DNA of 64,000 nucleotides, from the NCBI GenBank assembly GCA_023974075.1, contig CM043801.1, positions 27,693,736 through 27,757,735 of the forward strand, in the 5' to 3' direction. This document shows, piece after piece, positions 1 to 13,314 of this stretch. The translations under genes were made by a program, and so were the position numbers. The notes below the pieces were generated by a model. That model was not told where the DNA came from, searched no databases, and saw nothing but the letters and a program-made list of their open reading frames with translations. Origin of the DNA: Chaenocephalus aceratus. Lineage: Eukaryota; Chordata; Actinopteri; Perciformes; Channichthyidae. Position 1 is the stretch's first letter. Each line of letters begins with the position of its first letter.

Positions 1-208
1 ATCTCTACGTGGCTGACCAATCACAATAGGGCAATCCAGCTAACCAATCAGAGCAGACTGGGCTCTGTTTTCAGACAAAGGGGGAAAAGAGGTGTTGCAG
101 CACAGGCAGTACGAGAAAAAGCACTTTTTGAACATTAAAGCATGCAAACATGTCACAGTAAGCACAACATACACCTGAACATGAACATGAGCATAACATG
201 TCCTCTTT
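1..208 (+). mobile_element. 3' end of a TTAA-type MITE, cut by window edge
   Basis: The stretch from the CCAATCAGAGCAGACTGGGC-type segment through TTTTGAACATTAAAGCATG to the end ACATGTCCTCTTT resembles the 3' half of the repeat family also present at 25146-25958 and 43091-43352. An inverted, partial copy of the same segment lies at 3043-3170. The family has an ACATGTC-type inverted terminus. The 5' part lies outside the window. Family membership is judged by eye. Confidence 0.55.
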
Positions 209-1400
209 ACGTTTCAAACACGCCCATTTCTGACTAGATGCCAACCTGTTAGAAGAGACGGTTCTTATCCGTACTGAATGTGCTATGCTACGCGGTATAG
301 GGATGAACAATGATATTGGCATTTCAATGGAATTTGCCATGGCATGCGATGCAAACTGTTGACTGAGCAGGTGCAAGAAATTATACTTAAATCTGAATGA
401 TAGGATACACTGTGGGCCAGAAGACTGTCAGCCTTGTTTAAAGTAAGGCTACTTTGGTTAGCTTGGATGAAGGGTGTGCTCCAGATCAGTTATATTTAAA
501 AAATTTGCTTACGTGAAAAAGCCTGTTTTCTGACATTATGCTTCCATAGTGCATAACATGTGCAAGCTATGTCTGTCTCCACTGTATAGACACAATGCCC
601 TTGGAGAATCCAGGCACCACATTAAATATTCAACCCATAGTACTCTTTATCGTAAGTCGATATTAGCAATTTTTTTATTCAGGTGATAGAAAGAACAAAG
701 CCTTTTTTTAATTATCACATTCATTATTTTCTTATCTACTAGTAAAGGGTGCAGGCCTGGGTGAGATATTTAGACGTAGACCTCTGAGAAGAAAGGAAGA
801 GCTGTGGAGGATTTTTCTCTCCATCTCCTTAAGTCTCAATTTCTCTCTCTTTTACCACCACTCTAGCCCTTGCATGGTTAATGCACTTTCTGTCTTCTAC
901 TTCTAGAAATTGAAGATGTAAAAAATAAATGAGGGAGTTTTTTGTGTGGTTGACCGTGGAATAGGATATTGATCTAATGAGTGAGAACTCTGTTTCTTTC
1001 CTCGTTGTTCCCCGCTCTTCAACTTTGTGTCAGTGTTTGCTGGAGCGTTGTTACTGTTTTGTAGAGAAACTGTACAGTAAAATAATGTTCTCGTTGCACT
1101 CATTGAGTCCCAGGTGCAAACAGCTCGATGTGATTGCACTAACCTGTGTTGTGGTGAATTATAGATTGAGCTGCATCTCCTCCTCTCCTCTCCCAAAAGT
1201 ACTAAAATGCAGGATGTCTGCACAACCTCTGGTTCAGACATCCATAAACGCCACCAGGATCGTAGTGAGATAAAAGCAATATGACATTTTTAAATGTAAA
1301 ACTCCTAAAGTGTCTTCCTTAACCTTTAGAAGCAAGGACATCTTAACCCACACAGACACTGTATGAATATGCTCCCTAAAAACACATTTATTGACTTATT
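209..1400. other. No gene seen
   Basis: A+T-rich noncoding DNA. Reading frames here are short, overlap on both strands and match no family I recognise. Confidence 0.6.
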
Positions 1401-1404
1401 TCAG

Positions 1405-2268
1405 AGTAGGTTGGCGATGAGTAGGACCAATCCGCAGAGCCGTTACGTAACGTGTCACACGTGTCACACACTCAATCTTTTTATCAGCTGCAGCTCTGCG
1501 GATTTCTCAGCCTGAGACGGCGGGACGCGGCGAGGATGTGAGTCTGTGTGTGAGCACACACACAGACTCACAGCCAGGCAGCGCGAGAAGAGAGGGCGAA
1601 CAAAAGCTCCAACAGGAAGGGGTGGAGTTAACTCAGCCTCCACACACACATCCCCCCACATTCCAGAGACCTCAAAGTCTGAAAGGATATTTCCTTGCTT
1701 CCAAAGATAACCCAACAATTTCATCTCTCATATCTCCAACTTCTGGTTACACAGACTGCTTATAATTAATACAAAGTAATTAAACCCACACATATACTAT
1801 TCAAGATATGTAGACTTCCCTGAAACATGACATGCTAGAGATCTTAAGCAGAATATACTCTCATCCACTTAGCACCCTGTCCTGCATACCTACACCTCCC
1901 CCACAGAGCAATACAACCCTGTTTACTCCAAACAGCCCTTGTTTATAGCCATTGTAGTCCTCACATTTATGAAAGACACAGGTATTGTTTGAACAGTATT
2001 CACTTAACTGCTACTATTGATAATTACCAGAGAAACTCAAGGGACCTCTTTTAATATCTGGAAATTGCAACAAGACTTTCTGCCATTTCAAATGTAACAC
2101 ATTTCTTAAATATCAGATGATAATACTCTGCAGAGTGAACACACATGCTATACAGAGATGCTGTATGAGAAACCAATGTGAGTTTGGAAAATTGCACAAT
2201 GTAAATCTATTCTAGTAGACCTCAATAATGGAATTATGATCAGTGGAAATGGCCATGACATGGGACTT
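1405..2268 (+). mobile_element. Degraded copy of the TTAA-type MITE
   Basis: The start (GGACCAATCCGCAGAGCCGTTACGT, here about 1410-1450) and the final 130 bases (about 2150-2268, ending GACATGGGACT then TTAA) align by eye to 25370-25510 and 25845-25958. The middle differs, so it carries either a different internal segment or an insertion. A perfect 15-bp hairpin sits at 1538-1571. The 5' terminus is missing. Confidence 0.5.
1538..1571. repeat. Perfect 15-bp inverted repeat (hairpin)
   Basis: GTGAGTCTGTGTGTG at 1538-1552 is followed after 4 bases by its exact reverse complement at 1557-1571. It lies inside the degraded MITE copy. Confidence 0.85.
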
Positions 2269-2272
2269 TTAA

Positions 2273-3042
2273 AATATTTAGTTTTGTTCAATATGATTAG
2301 ATATCACTGCTCTATCTCTAACCATTCGTTGGAAAAGTAAATATAAAAAATCAACAACATTTGAACCCACAAACGAAGACAGGACTCACTTCAAACCTGA
2401 ATCCAACAACCAAAATGACCGAGCACATCCTTAAGCAGTGGATTATCCACCATAACTATTGATACATCAGAGACAACCTGTCGCACACATTTCACACGAG
2501 CACTTACAGATGCTTCTTTTCAAAAGGCTGATACTCCTTGCAGTACACATGCAAAAGATTAGCTGTGTGCAGGACAAAGTGTACACACGTAATTTGAGTC
2601 ATGGCGAATCAGCAAATTGACATTTTAGCGATGCTTAATTAAAGGAGCCTTTTGTCCCCCAGCACCCCCTTCAATCAAGCGTCCATTAACACTGAGCTGT
2701 TGACACAGCAAAAGACAGCGAGAGAAAAGGCATGGATGGTTCCTGCGCACAAATTATACCACCTCATAATACAGAGTGTGAGGCTGGTGATGTACTTTGC
2801 CGAGTTTTGTCTTGCTTCTAACTTCTAGACAACTTTGTATTTTCCCAAATGGGCAATAGGACAGTCAGCTTCGAGAGTTAAATGTACATGATGTACAAAT
2901 CTAAAATGTGGAGGGACTGACTCAAAACAAATATTGTGTTTTAAAAGCTTTTCTGCTTTTCTGAGGCAGGACTGGACACATAAAGGCACACACTCGGTAC
3001 AGTAAATGTAAATATACACTTTGATGCTTTAGTGTTCAAAAG
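2273..3042. other. No gene seen
   Basis: A+T-rich noncoding DNA between two MITE fragments. No coding or repeat structure is recognised. Confidence 0.55.
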
Positions 3043-3170
3043 GTACTTCTCATACTGCCTGTGCTGCACCTCTTTTCACCCTCTGTCTGAAACCAGAGCC
3101 CATTCTGCTCTAATTGGTTAGGTGGCCGGCTCTGTTTTGATTGGCCAACCGCTTAGATATTTCCTGCCCC
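3043..3170 (-). mobile_element. Inverted fragment of the TTAA-type MITE
   Basis: Read on the minus strand, this matches positions about 30-120: the segment with TTAGAGCAGAATGGGCTCTG, then CAGACAGAGGGTGAAAAGAG and CAGCACAGGCAGTATGAGAA. It is a partial copy in opposite orientation to 1-208. Confidence 0.6.
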
Positions 3171-3515
3171 TTAGCCTATCATGTACAATGTGTTTGAGAG
3201 CTAGCCAATAGAAACCCAAGAGTTATGTACAGTAGTAATGTCATTATGTTCCGGAAGTATACAAAGTACTACAATTGAGGCGTTTCAAGGGGGGGAATAT
3301 GTGGGAGAGAAACTAAGTTTAATCTACATTATATTTTGACCAATATTTTATCTGTTTTCATGGCTACTTTGCATAATCTAATAGCTCTAACCCTCATATA
3401 TTCTGTCTTTATGTGTAAATGTTTGAGGGTGTGTGTAATATCTCACCTTTTATCAGACCCGACGCCGTGGGAGGGTCATGTCAAATGAGAGGGCCTCCCA
3501 TTCCTGCCCTCCCCC

Positions 3516-3553
3516 AATAAACACGGTTTTTATTATTTATAAAAAAAAAAAAT
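3516..3553 (+). other. AATAAA signal followed by an oligo(A) run
   Basis: AATAAA at 3516-3521 is followed 19 bases later by about 12 A residues (3541-3552). This spacing is usual for a cleaved and polyadenylated 3' end, so the stretch before it could be a retroposed transcript end. No flanking direct repeat was found, so this is only a possibility. Confidence 0.3.
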
Positions 3554-3844
3554 TATACAGTTTAAGAGGGGAGTGATTTGTAAAATATCCATAAAGAAAA
3601 AGTAAATCTGTTCACAGTTCTGTTTCATATGGGTGTTGAGAGATGTATCCATAGATCTCTTAATTTTGCTCTCAAAGTGCACCAGATTGATGCATTTAAC
3701 TTCAATATTAGCATGCCCCCGGACCCCCCGAGAGGAGGTTAGGTCCACTCCCCACTTATAAAAAATAGCACTTTACCCCTGCTATGCCGTGAGCTGATTA
3801 CAGAGCCTTCATTGTAACAGTGGCGGGTATACTGTGGGTCAGGG

Positions 3845-4699
3845 ACGTGCACAGACATTTTGGGGGGCGGGTGCTCAAGTGAGAAAAAAGGCACTTCCCA
3901 TAATCATTTATAAAAAAATGTTTTAAAACAAAAAGTTAAATATAGTAGCACACAGAGACAATGGTCTTCTTTAGTAGGCCTATTCACAATGCACAAGAGC
4001 AGACAACAAACTAGTACAATTAATAGTTAAATTATGAAGTTACTGTTTAAGGCAGGACATTACTTGTTATTTTTGGTCTATTTTGCTTCCATGTTTTCTT
4101 TCACTCTAATGGAAATAAAACTTCCAAGAAACACATATAATTGGTGTTCGTTTTACTACCATGTCTGAATTCATCTAAGATTTAAAGCTATCTGCATTCA
4201 AACATAACATTTCTGGGGAACATTTTGACTTGATGTAAGTAACTATCTGGGGAAGTTGTGAGGTGATGTCTTTTTTAGTTTTATCCTTTTCACCCTGGTA
4301 ACGGCATGCAAATTAGCGGATTTTAATTAGGCCTAGTTAACGCCTAATTTGCATATCAATGTGGCGATTGTGATGACGTTATTAGATACACATTTGACTG
4401 TATTCACTTAAGTGTCTCCCCTTAAGTACAGTACTGTATGCCCATGATAAATTACCTTAGCTAAACCTTGAGCTAACTTATCCATTAGCTAGTAGCCTTA
4501 GTTAACTATAATTGGTATTGTCTTTTAGCAAATTAGCTGTAAACTCGAGGCACTGGCAGTTTAGTAATTAGAAATAGAAAGTAGAACATTCCGCTGTAGC
4601 GCCCGGGACATTAATGGGAAACCCTACATGTTTGAGCACCTTCTATGAAACATCAAGCTACCCCACAGCACCCCCAAAAGAAAATCTCTGGCGCCGCCA

Positions 4700-4700
<1 letters not shown>
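3845..4700. mobile_element. Probable hAT-like element remnant
   Basis: The left side begins CAGGGACGTGCACAGACATTT with a TTTTGGGGGG stretch. The right side ends in CTCTGGCGCCGCCACTGG preceded by CACCCCCAAAAG. Opposed CAG...CTG ends and G-rich subterminal sequence resemble fish hAT MITE ends. I could not find a matching target-site duplication, so the boundaries are uncertain. Confidence 0.35.
4306..4354. promoter_or_regulatory. Inverted pair of octamer motifs
   Basis: ATGCAAATTAG at 4306-4316 and its exact reverse complement at 4344-4354 each contain the octamer ATGCAAAT (POU-factor consensus). Between them lies a near-palindrome around TTAGGCCTAGTTAA. The motif match is direct. Any regulatory role is inference, and the pair may simply be structure of an old transposon. 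Confidence 0.35.
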
Positions 4701-6499
<1,799 letters not shown>

Positions 6500-7269
6500 T
6501 TCTCCACTTCTTGAGCACATTAGGCAAAACCACAGCATCTCATTTCTGTGATAGCGTTGTGCTCCAGCATGCCACATGAGTACTCAACAGATTTAGAGGC
6601 AAATGCTGTTTGCCCCATGATGCATTAGTACCAACAATAAGTGGAGGTATTTATCATGTGTTGCTTTTCTTCTGATGTTTATGAAAAGCTCCGCTGTCTA
6701 CTGAGGAACATATTCAATGATATAGAATACACACATGCACGGCATATTTATTGAGACATGTTTGTTTTATCAAGTGTTATTGAGATAAACTTGTCATTGC
6801 AAGATTAGTCAATATAATGCAACACTCAATGCAGACTAATTTAGGAATAACATCAATGAATGAAGATATTATGCATATGGCTATGATTTTGCCACATGTT
6901 TTTACACAAGTCATTTACTTTTAACAGAATGTAAACGTACTGCTCTCAAGATTAGATTAATGAGGAGGTTACACATTTCCATTTTTTGTTACAATTTCCT
7001 TAAATATCAACAGTTTCGCCGAGATGTTTTACCACTGTGTATATCAACTTAAGTCTTTTGAGATTTGAGTAGTTTTGTACATAATACACACTTCTTATCT
7101 AATAGAGATATTTTATCAATGCATTGTTGGTTTTTAATGATAATAGATTGTGAGCATATCATATTTTGAATATCACTTTGATCTGGATGTAAAGCTTTAA
7201 GTGAGCGTGCCAGAAATATTTTGTATGATTAATAATTACAAAGGAAACAACTACATCAATTACAATATA
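6500..7269. other. No gene seen
   Basis: Very A+T-rich noncoding DNA leading up to the abrupt G+C-rich start of the LINE. Confidence 0.55.
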
Positions 7270-7525
7270 AGGAACAGGTTACACGCCGTCAGCGCTGAGA
7301 CGTGATCCACCTTTGCTGAGTTCCGGATGAGAGCCACGTTCAACCTCATCCACCACAGCTGACCCGAGTTCCACTCAAGGCACGTCGGAAAGGGTTTCAG
7401 GAGCCACTCCACACTAGGCGAATCACTTCTGGGATCCTACTTTTGCCCGCCGAGTGGATTTAGCACGAGAGGGAGCAACTCTTGCAGAGATAAAGAGTCG
7501 GAAGTGTGGTCCCGGCTCTCCTCTC

Positions 7526-7660
7526 GCCGCCCTTCTCGCCGCTCCTCACACCGCGTATCGCCGCTCCTCTTGCCGCTCCTCTTGCCGCTCCTCTTGCCGC
7601 TCCTCTTGCCGCTCTCTGCTCTCTCGCCGCTCCTCACACAGCGTATCGCCGCTCCTCTCC
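7526..7660 (+). repeat. Tandem repeats in the LINE leader
   Basis: Four to five head-to-tail copies of the 12-mer CTCCTCTTGCCG lie near 7563-7612. They are flanked on both sides by a longer repeated unit (CTCGCCGCTCCTCACAC, GCGTATCGCCGCTCCTCT) near 7529 and 7622. Tandem repeats in 5' UTRs are common in LINEs, where they can act as promoter modules; that role here is inference. Confidence 0.8.
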
Positions 7661-7813
7661 GCGCCTGTGCTACCGGCGGAGATGTAAAGTGGATTAAATA
7701 GCCGGTGTAACGCGGTGGGATTACCTTCTCTACTCTGCTGTGCTGCTATAGCTGAGGCCTGGTTCCACCTTGCTCCGGGAACAGCGTGGATACTGTTGTG
7801 CTGGACTGGGAGA

Positions 7814-8120
7814 ATGGCGGGTGTCGTGTTTCTGCTGTGCCTTTTCTTGGCTGTGCTGGACAAGGAGAATATCGCTAGTCGTCCTGAACAATCTACTGGA
7901 TTCGGGTATGTTCTGCCGCCCGCAGTGGACATCCCCTGTACAGTTTCGGAGGTGTTGCACAAACAATTGCTGGTTGCACTGTCGCGGACATTCATTTCGG
8001 AAAATATTTGTCTTTCTCACATGCCTGCCACGATGGTCCTTCAGAATTGTTTTTTAAACTCTAATCTCACTTTCGCGAAGTTTGCTGGTGACTCTAGAAC
8101 AGCTGACAATGTATGTGTGT
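7814..8120 (+). pseudogene. LINE ORF, N-terminal part before the hAT insertion
   Basis: The first ATG of the open frame is at 7814. The frame starts with a hydrophobic stretch (MAGVVFLLCLFLAVL) that I cannot assign to a domain. It is open up to the hAT insertion at 8121. Skipping the hAT and one copy of the 8-bp duplication, the same frame continues at 9513 into the NPGP-type motif and the endonuclease, so this is the true N-terminal part of the LINE protein rather than an unrelated gene. Open frame exists upstream of 7814 too (to about 7715), so the start is a guess. Confidence 0.7.
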
Positions 8121-9504
8121 TAGGGATGTGCATCTCCATCACTGAGGCCGATGCGATGCGCATCTCGATACGTTGCCACGATACGATACATTAACGATAC
8201 ATTTGAAACACCAGGCGATGCGATACGATTCACCCCTGTTGCGATACAGTTCGATACGATTTGATTCAACATTATGCGATTCGGTGCGATTCAACACCAT
8301 GCAAAAATAATGATACTTCAATTTGGTACGACAGAGGATTTTTGTTTTATTCCTTATATGCAGCAAATCATACATTAACAAAAAAGTGCTTTACATATTT
8401 GGTACTGCACATCCCATCATGCCGTTTATTTTTTTACCTTTAAAAGCTCTCCAGAGTACAGTACAATTGTATAACACCTCACAGTTAAACAATGTAAGGA
8501 TGCATTGCTCATGATTAACAATGTGCAATTAACAGCTACTATAGTGCAATGCCCATACAGCTGCCAGCCTGATGTGCTTAACACTCATTCATAGGCTGAC
8601 TCACCAGTGAGCAGAAAGCAGTGGGTTCTATAGGAACAATAAAGAATACAAATAACCTTTCACAAACAGCTATTTCATAACTGCTTACAGTAAGGAAGAC
8701 ATTTAAACTATTATTGTCAGTCACAGGCTGCTGTAAACTAAACACCACTCTGACAGAACACCTCACTGAGTGATTTAACTCATAGTCTAACTTTCAGGTT
8801 TCTCTTTTCAGCCGCAGACCCCATGTCGCCTCTTTATGTGCATCGCTAAGTTCCTCGTACTACTTGTGTACTTTAAAGTGGCTCGGCATAGTTTACAATT
8901 TGCGAGCGATTTTTCAAGTTGACTGTCTGTAGTATATAGTGCCGCGCACATATACCATCAGGACGTTACTGATGGGGTGCGGCTGCGGAGTGATACTGTG
9001 TGTATGCAAGCCCGCATCTAGGACGGATCTATGTATCATGGCTGTAGACCTGTTAAGTAATAAAGATACCTCATACAAAAGGTCTACGGATACCTTATTA
9101 CTCTCCATGACCTGCGGTCAACTATATAGCATAAAGGACTATTACACCGTCTTTCTTGAACAATCCGAAGTGTTGCCAAACGTTTGATTTGTAGGTATTC
9201 TTCGGTGCGCTGTGTTTCTCTTTCTCCTCAACTTCCGTGTGTGTTGATAACTGAGACTCTCGTCCTCCGTAGTGGCGAAGCAAATATCAAAGATCGTCTC
9301 TGCTGAGCGTTGACAAGATGAGGGGATTTTATATGAATGAATCGGTTTTTTACCGATGCAAAGACGCTACGCAATCGATGCATCGCGAGTTCAACCCGGT
9401 TCAACCCAAACTGTAGCCGATGTGCACTCTTTCAACCGGTGCACTCGCATCTTGAACGTTTATGCCGGTGCACCGATGCGAATCGGTGAATCTTAACATC
9501 TCTA
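8121..9504. mobile_element. Nonautonomous hAT transposon inserted in the LINE
   Basis: The left end is TAGGGATGTGCATC and the reverse complement of the right end is TAGAGATGTTAAG. Exact 8-bp target-site duplications, ATGTGTGT, lie at 8113-8120 and 9505-9512, diagnostic of the hAT superfamily. Subterminal GATACG units repeat near the left end (8165-8260). No transposase domain was recognised in its 1,384 bp, so it was presumably mobilised in trans. Confidence 0.93.
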
Positions 9505-9512
9505 ATGTGTGT

Positions 9513-10630
9513 TGATTAAGAGGAAAAGGTGCTTGGTATTTTTATTGTTGTTACTATCAGGAAATGTACAGCCAAATCCAGGTCCACCGAGCAGTATTAG
9601 TCAAATAGCTACTCCTGCTGATTTTATATCTAGATCTGGGCTAGGTTTAATTCATTTAAATGTGCGTAGTCTGTTACCTAAATTAGATTTTGTCCGTATT
9701 TAGGCGAGTTCGACTGATGCTGATGTCATTGTCTTATCAGAAACGTGGCTAGATAAATCCATTTTGGCCTCTGACATTTACATACATGGTTACAGTGTAT
9801 ATCGTACTGACCGGCCTAAAAAAGGTGGTGGCGTTGCCATTTATGTGAAAAATAAGTTTTGTGTAACTAATATGGTTTCCAAATCTGTTAGTAAACAGCT
9901 AGAATTTTTAGCGGTGAATATTGAGGTAACAAAGGGTCAACAGCTCATGGTGGTGGGCTGCTACAGGGCCCCTTTGGCTGTCAAGGACTCTTTATTGTCA
10001 TTGGCAAAACTGTTATCACAACTTTCCTACAAGGAAATAGTGCTGCTTGGTGATTTTAATTGGGACTGGTTAACTTCTGTGTCAGAGGATTTTAAAAACC
10101 TGTGTACCTCATTGAATTTTACCCAGATTATAGACAGTCCTACTCGCCCAAATATTAAGTCCCCAAATAAATCCTCCTTAATTGATCTAATTTTAGCAAA
10201 TGTTCCACATAAATACTCATCTGTGGGAGTATTTGCTAATGATGTGAGTGACCACTGTGTTGTAGCCACAATTAGGGACACTAAGGTCCAAAAGGTTAAA
10301 CCACGTGTCATCACAAAGAGATACAAAAAACACTTTCTGGAGCAGGGTTTTTTACAAGATCTGTTTGATTTTGATTGGGGTAGAATCAATTTGTGTGCTG
10401 ATGTAGAAACTGCATGGTCTTATTTTTATCTTGATTTTATGAAAATTATAGATAGACATGCACCTCTGCGTAAATTTAGAGTGAAGGGACGAAACAATCC
10501 CTGGTTTTCTGCTGAGCTGTCCAGTCTCCTTTATGAGAGAAATAATGCTTGGGCTAAGGCTAGGAAATCAGGCTCAGAGGTAGACTGGCTACGTTTTAGG
10601 CAGCTAAGAAATAGCTTCACATCTCAATAA
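9513..10630 (+). pseudogene. LINE endonuclease domain (broken)
   Basis: This encodes the apurinic/apyrimidinic-type endonuclease that nicks target DNA for reverse transcription. Visible motifs in order: NPGP near 9570; HLNVRSLL with the metal-site Asn near 9655; the catalytic Glu in LSETWLD near 9738; GGVAIYV; GCYRAP; the catalytic LLGDFNWDW near 10050; LIDLILAN; and the terminal SDHCVVAT near 10248. All key residues are present. An in-frame TAG at 9701-9703 lies between the Asn and Glu motifs, and the frame ends at TAA 10628-10630, where one base seems to be missing in an A-rich stretch before the reverse transcriptase frame. The copy is therefore inactive as given. Confidence 0.88.
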
Positions 10631-12484
10631 ATAAAAAAAGTGCTAAATCAAAGTACTATTTGTCGGTTACCACAGAAAACCTGAATAATCCTAGGAAATT
10701 TTGGAAAGCCATAAAATCGATTTCCACTGGTGATATCCCAAATGAGCTACCTCCGTGCCTCACCACAGCATCTGGCATTATATCAGACAGGGCTACTATG
10801 CTAAATTGCTTTAATGAGCATTTTGTGTCTTGTGGCTCTCTGTTTGGCTGTGTGGCTCCTGTGAACGCTCCAATCCTTGACTCTGAACAATGTGGTCTGG
10901 AAAACCCTTTCAGTTTTACTCCTTTAACTATTGGTATTGTTCATGAAGCATTATCCAAGTTAGATCCTAGGAAACCGGCTGGCCCGGACAACGTAGAACC
11001 TTTCTTTTTAAAGATAGCTGCAGATTTTATTGCTCCACCTCTTACTTCTCTTTTTAACCTCTCCCTCAGCACGAACACAATTCCAAAAGTATGGAAGTCT
11101 GCTTATGTCTTGCCTTTACTGAAAGGAGGGGAGGCAACTATTTTAAATAACTATAGGCCAATCTCTAAATTGTCAGTTCTGGCTAAGGTGCTCGAACGCT
11201 TAGTGAGTGAACAAGTAAAGGAGTTTTTATCTATAAATGATATCCTGTCTAAACATCAGTCAGGATTCAGAAAGAAACACAGCACCATCACTGCGACAAT
11301 GAAAGTGGTGAATGACATTACTACTATTTTAGATAATAAGCAGAGTTGTGCAGCTCTGTTTATTGACCTTTCCAAAGCATTTGACACCGTTGATCATCGC
11401 ATCTTAAAGCAGAGGCTACTCTGTATTGGCATATCCAGCCTTGCAGTGGGGTGGTTTGTGAACTACCTCTCTGAAAGGTCCCAATGTGTTCATTTTGATG
11501 GACTGTCTTCTGAGTGGTTAAACATTTCTAATGGTGTACCACAAGGTTCTGTTTTAGGACCACTTTTATTCTCCATATATATCAACAGTTTAGGTGATAA
11601 TGTGGATGAAGCTACTTTACATTTTTATGCGGATGATACTGTGATGTATTGTGCAGGTCCCTCCATTAAAGAGGCTGTTGTTAAATTACAAGGCTGTTTT
11701 TAACACTATTCAGACTCAGCTCTCTGAATTAAAGCTTCTTTTAAATGTGGATAAAACCAAGGTAATGCTCTTTTCAAAAGCTAAAAAGACACCAGAGCCT
11801 GTTTTAGATATTGTAACTACGCAAGGAACAAAACTTGAAGTTGTTGCCTGTTACAAATACCTTGGTATCTGGCTTGATGATTGTCTCTCTTTTAAACTTC
11901 ATGTCAATAACCTGCTTAAAAAACTGAGGGTTAGGCTAGGTTTCTTTTTCAGAAACAAGTCCTGTTTCTCGCTTGAGGCCAGGAAAAGGCTAGTCACTGT
12001 GACCTTTTTACCTGTGCTGGACTATGGTGATCTGGTCTATATGAATGCACCTGCCAATTACCTGAGCAAATTGGATGCTGCGTATCACAGTGCTCTGAGA
12101 TTTGTCACAAATTGTAAAGCGCTTACACATCACTGTACACTGTATACCAAGGCAGGTTTACCATCACTCTCTGTACGGAGGCTCAGTCATTGGTACACGT
12201 TTATCTATAAAGCTTTGTTGGGTAAACTCCCGTATTATATCTGCTCTCTGATAACACAGAGAGTTGCAAGCAGCTATTGTCTGAGATCACATGATGTAGT
12301 CTTGTTAGATGTGCCAAGAGCAAGGACTGTCTTAGGTAAGACAGCTTTTATGTGCGCAGCTCCACTTGCTTGGAACAATCTTCAGCAAGAATTGAAACTG
12401 AGCAATCTCATTCCTCTGCATGTTTTTAAAGCTAGGGTAAATGAAATGCTTGCTGATACAATGGGCACTTGTAAATGTCTATAA
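10631..12484 (+). pseudogene. LINE reverse transcriptase and C-terminal domain (broken)
   Basis: The reverse transcriptase copies the LINE RNA at the nicked target. The frame reopens just after 10630 (...KSKYYLSVTTEN) and shows KPAGPDN, NYRPISKLS, HQSGFRKKHST, the palm motif LFIDLSKAFDTVDH near 11360, VPQGSVLGPLLFS near 11540, the catalytic FYADDT near 11620, and LNVDKTKVMLF. Between FYADDT and LNVDKTK an apparent extra G near 11690 shifts the frame: one frame stops at 11701-11703 and the next carries on to TAA at 12482-12484. The C-terminal part (FLPVLDYGDLVY, then HSALRFVTNCK) is usual for this LINE group. Few breaks suggest a fairly young insertion. Confidence 0.88.
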
Positions 12485-12640
12485 CTATGTATCCTGTAAA
12501 TATAATGTATAATGTCCTTTATTGTTTTATGTTTCATGTGGAACCTATATGCTGCAGGTCTCCCTTGAAAAAGAGATCTATGATCTCAATGGGACCAATC
12601 TGGTTAAATAAAGGTTTGAAATGAAATAAAAGTCAAACCA

Positions 12641-13314
12641 GGAATGCATCTGGTATCAGTTCTGTGCGTACAACGACAGTTTGGATAATACCTTTACTGT
12701 TGTACTCGTTCCAATAAGTTAGGGTAACTTTGTTTTTGTTTTTACGACCTGATTGTCTATCTTTTTTTCGTTTCCCTGTAATAATGTTGTATTAGCAAAA
12801 AGTAATATGGTTTTAAGTTGTTGAATATCAGTACAGTTCTCACAGTGCTTGATGGATGAGGCAGTGACCCCTAGAAAAGTATTAATTAGCATTAACATAC
12901 AACTTACAGACGAGTACTCGGTGTTCAATTTTTAAACATTATGGCTATTGCTATTACTTTAAACCTATTAGACCAGCACTTTGGCACTTCAGTTTTCATT
13001 TATTTTTAAACTCACTATTTTTATATTATAACCTTAAAGGTTGAGATTTGACAAGAAAGTCATAAATGATGCAATATGTCTGATGACCTACAAGCTCCTT
13101 AAAAGGTTTCACACTTCCCTTGCATTAGCTGTCCCTCCTCAACCTGAGTGACCTGATGTGTGCTGAGAAAGTTGAATGTATATTTTAGTCAAGGATAGTG
13201 CTGTTTCCTTTTATGATGATGGATGCTTTAGTGATCAATAATGTAGCGTCCGCATGATGGGCGATGGGTTGTAGTATGATAGCAAGTGTTGTAAAGAAGC
13301 ATCCCTCCATTCAA
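12641..13314. other. No gene seen
   Basis: A+T-rich spacer between two LINE copies. Confidence 0.6.

Larger units (their letters stand above)
7270..12640 (+). mobile_element. Near full-length LINE (non-LTR retrotransposon), split by a hAT
   Basis: An abrupt rise in G+C near 7270-7285 marks the likely 5' end. A G+C-rich leader with tandem repeats is followed by one long coding region: apurinic-type endonuclease, then reverse transcriptase, then a short A+T-rich 3' UTR ending TGAAATGAAATAAAA. The 3' UTR carries the stretch CTCCCTTGAAAAAGAGATCT, and a second copy of this tail lies inverted at 22480-22560. A hAT element at 8121-9504 interrupts it. Without the hAT and one duplicated octamer the LINE is about 4.0 kb. 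The motifs place it in the large L2/CR1/Rex1/jockey-type assemblage, but I cannot fix the clade by eye. No target-site duplication of the LINE itself was found. Confidence 0.85.

Noticed and set aside
7437..7995. Arg/Glu/Ser-rich frames on the minus strand
   Set aside because: They are opposite-strand readings of the LINE leader's tandem repeats.
8139..9187. Short frames inside 8121-9504
   Set aside because: They lie in a nonautonomous hAT, show no domain and are read on both strands.
10027..10389. 120-codon minus-strand frame
   Set aside because: It is antisense to the LINE endonuclease, whose motifs are on the + strand.
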